Assembly: GCA_005789565.1 (NCBI GenBank)
Contig: SXXL01000037.1
Coordinates: 1-33,780, forward strand
Reading direction: 5' to 3'
DNA: 33,780 bases
Source of the DNA: Bacteroidota bacterium
GTDB lineage: Bacteria > Bacteroidota > Bacteroidia > Chitinophagales > Chitinophagaceae
Under the pieces are notes generated by a model, which saw only the letters and a program-made list of their open reading frames with translations, was not told the DNA's origin and did no database searches. The first letter of the stretch is position 1. Every line of letters begins with the position of its first letter. A program made the position numbers and the translations under genes. Shown here piece after piece: positions 33,657-33,780 of the stretch.

Positions 33657-33780
33657 ATGTCGACACGCCTAACCGCTGCCATCACCGCCGTCGGGGCCTT
33701 TCTTCCGGAGGATAAGCTAAACATGTCGGCCATGATGCAGACCAATGTGTGCCAATCCCACGCAGGAGTCCCGATGAACC
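33657..33780 (+). CDS. Partial gene, start resembles FabH (ketoacyl-ACP synthase III)
   Basis: Only the first 41 codons are in the window; the frame is open at the edge. The opening MSTRLTAAITAVGAFLPEDKL is very like the start of FabH (TAAITAVGGYVPEDVLTN in many Bacteroidota), the condensing enzyme that starts fatty-acid synthesis. After this the sequence reads NMSAMMQTNVCQSHAGVP, where FabH usually has a TNDEWI motif. The segment keeps QTN but lacks DEWI. It may be a divergent FabH-like paralogue or just a variant. The rest of the gene is needed to decide. Confidence 0.45.
   Translation, partial: MSTRLTAAITAVGAFLPEDKLNMSAMMQTNVCQSHAGVPMN

Noticed and set aside
1-33780. CRISPR arrays, tRNA/rRNA genes, insertion sequences, integrases
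   Set aside because: I looked for regular repeat-spacer structure, cloverleaf-like segments, transposase motifs and long terminal inverted repeats and found none.

Overview
The window looks like chromosomal DNA of a Bacteroidota bacterium, most likely Chitinophagaceae or a close relative. The reasons are a SusC/SusD pair with a DUF1735 lipoprotein, the type IX secretion (T9SS) translocon SprA/Sov, a PorE-like four-domain protein, two cargo proteins ending in CHU_C/type B sorting domains, and promoters of the TAnnTTTG (-7) class in place of TATAAT. Coding density is very high. The longest gene-free stretch is about 155 bases (6927-7081), and I see no rRNA, tRNA, IS element or CRISPR array.

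Left part (1-9908), all on the minus strand. Read in the direction of transcription, a two-gene unit (9908->7082) encodes a small outer-membrane barrel protein and a barrel protein with an N-terminal helix-hairpin-helix (HhH) domain. Next comes a compact SusC-SusD-DUF1735 operon (6926->1215) closed by a textbook intrinsic terminator at 1164-1193. Last is a two-gene unit (1113->68) with an unknown secreted protein and a DUF3467 protein. The left edge carries a small AAC-starting tandem repeat.

Middle part (10006-24641), mostly plus strand: folD-queE; a PorE-like OmpA protein; dprA followed by a T9SS type B cargo protein; guaB; a SIMPL-domain protein on the minus strand whose end overlaps the guaB end; then lnt, a second large T9SS type B cargo protein, an SDR oxidoreductase and a small secreted protein.

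Right part (24645-33780): ruvA-sprA on the minus strand, with sprA alone taking 7.4 kb; then an AT-richer gene for an unknown secreted protein; and at the right edge the first 41 codons of a gene whose start resembles FabH.

Functionally the window is dominated by the cell envelope: nutrient import (SusCD), lipoprotein maturation (Lnt), protein export (SprA, PorE-like) and two proteins the T9SS would export. Housekeeping genes (folD, queE, dprA, guaB, ruvA) are interspersed. The most striking non-coding signal is that several genes (folD, porE-like, dprA, guaB, ruvA and a mini-ORF before lnt) have a -7-like box whose last G lies only 3-4 bases before the start codon, which predicts leaderless or almost leaderless mRNAs. 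I do not find an unmistakably new multi-gene system. The best candidates for new biology are the HhH-barrel pair and the lnt leader ORF.
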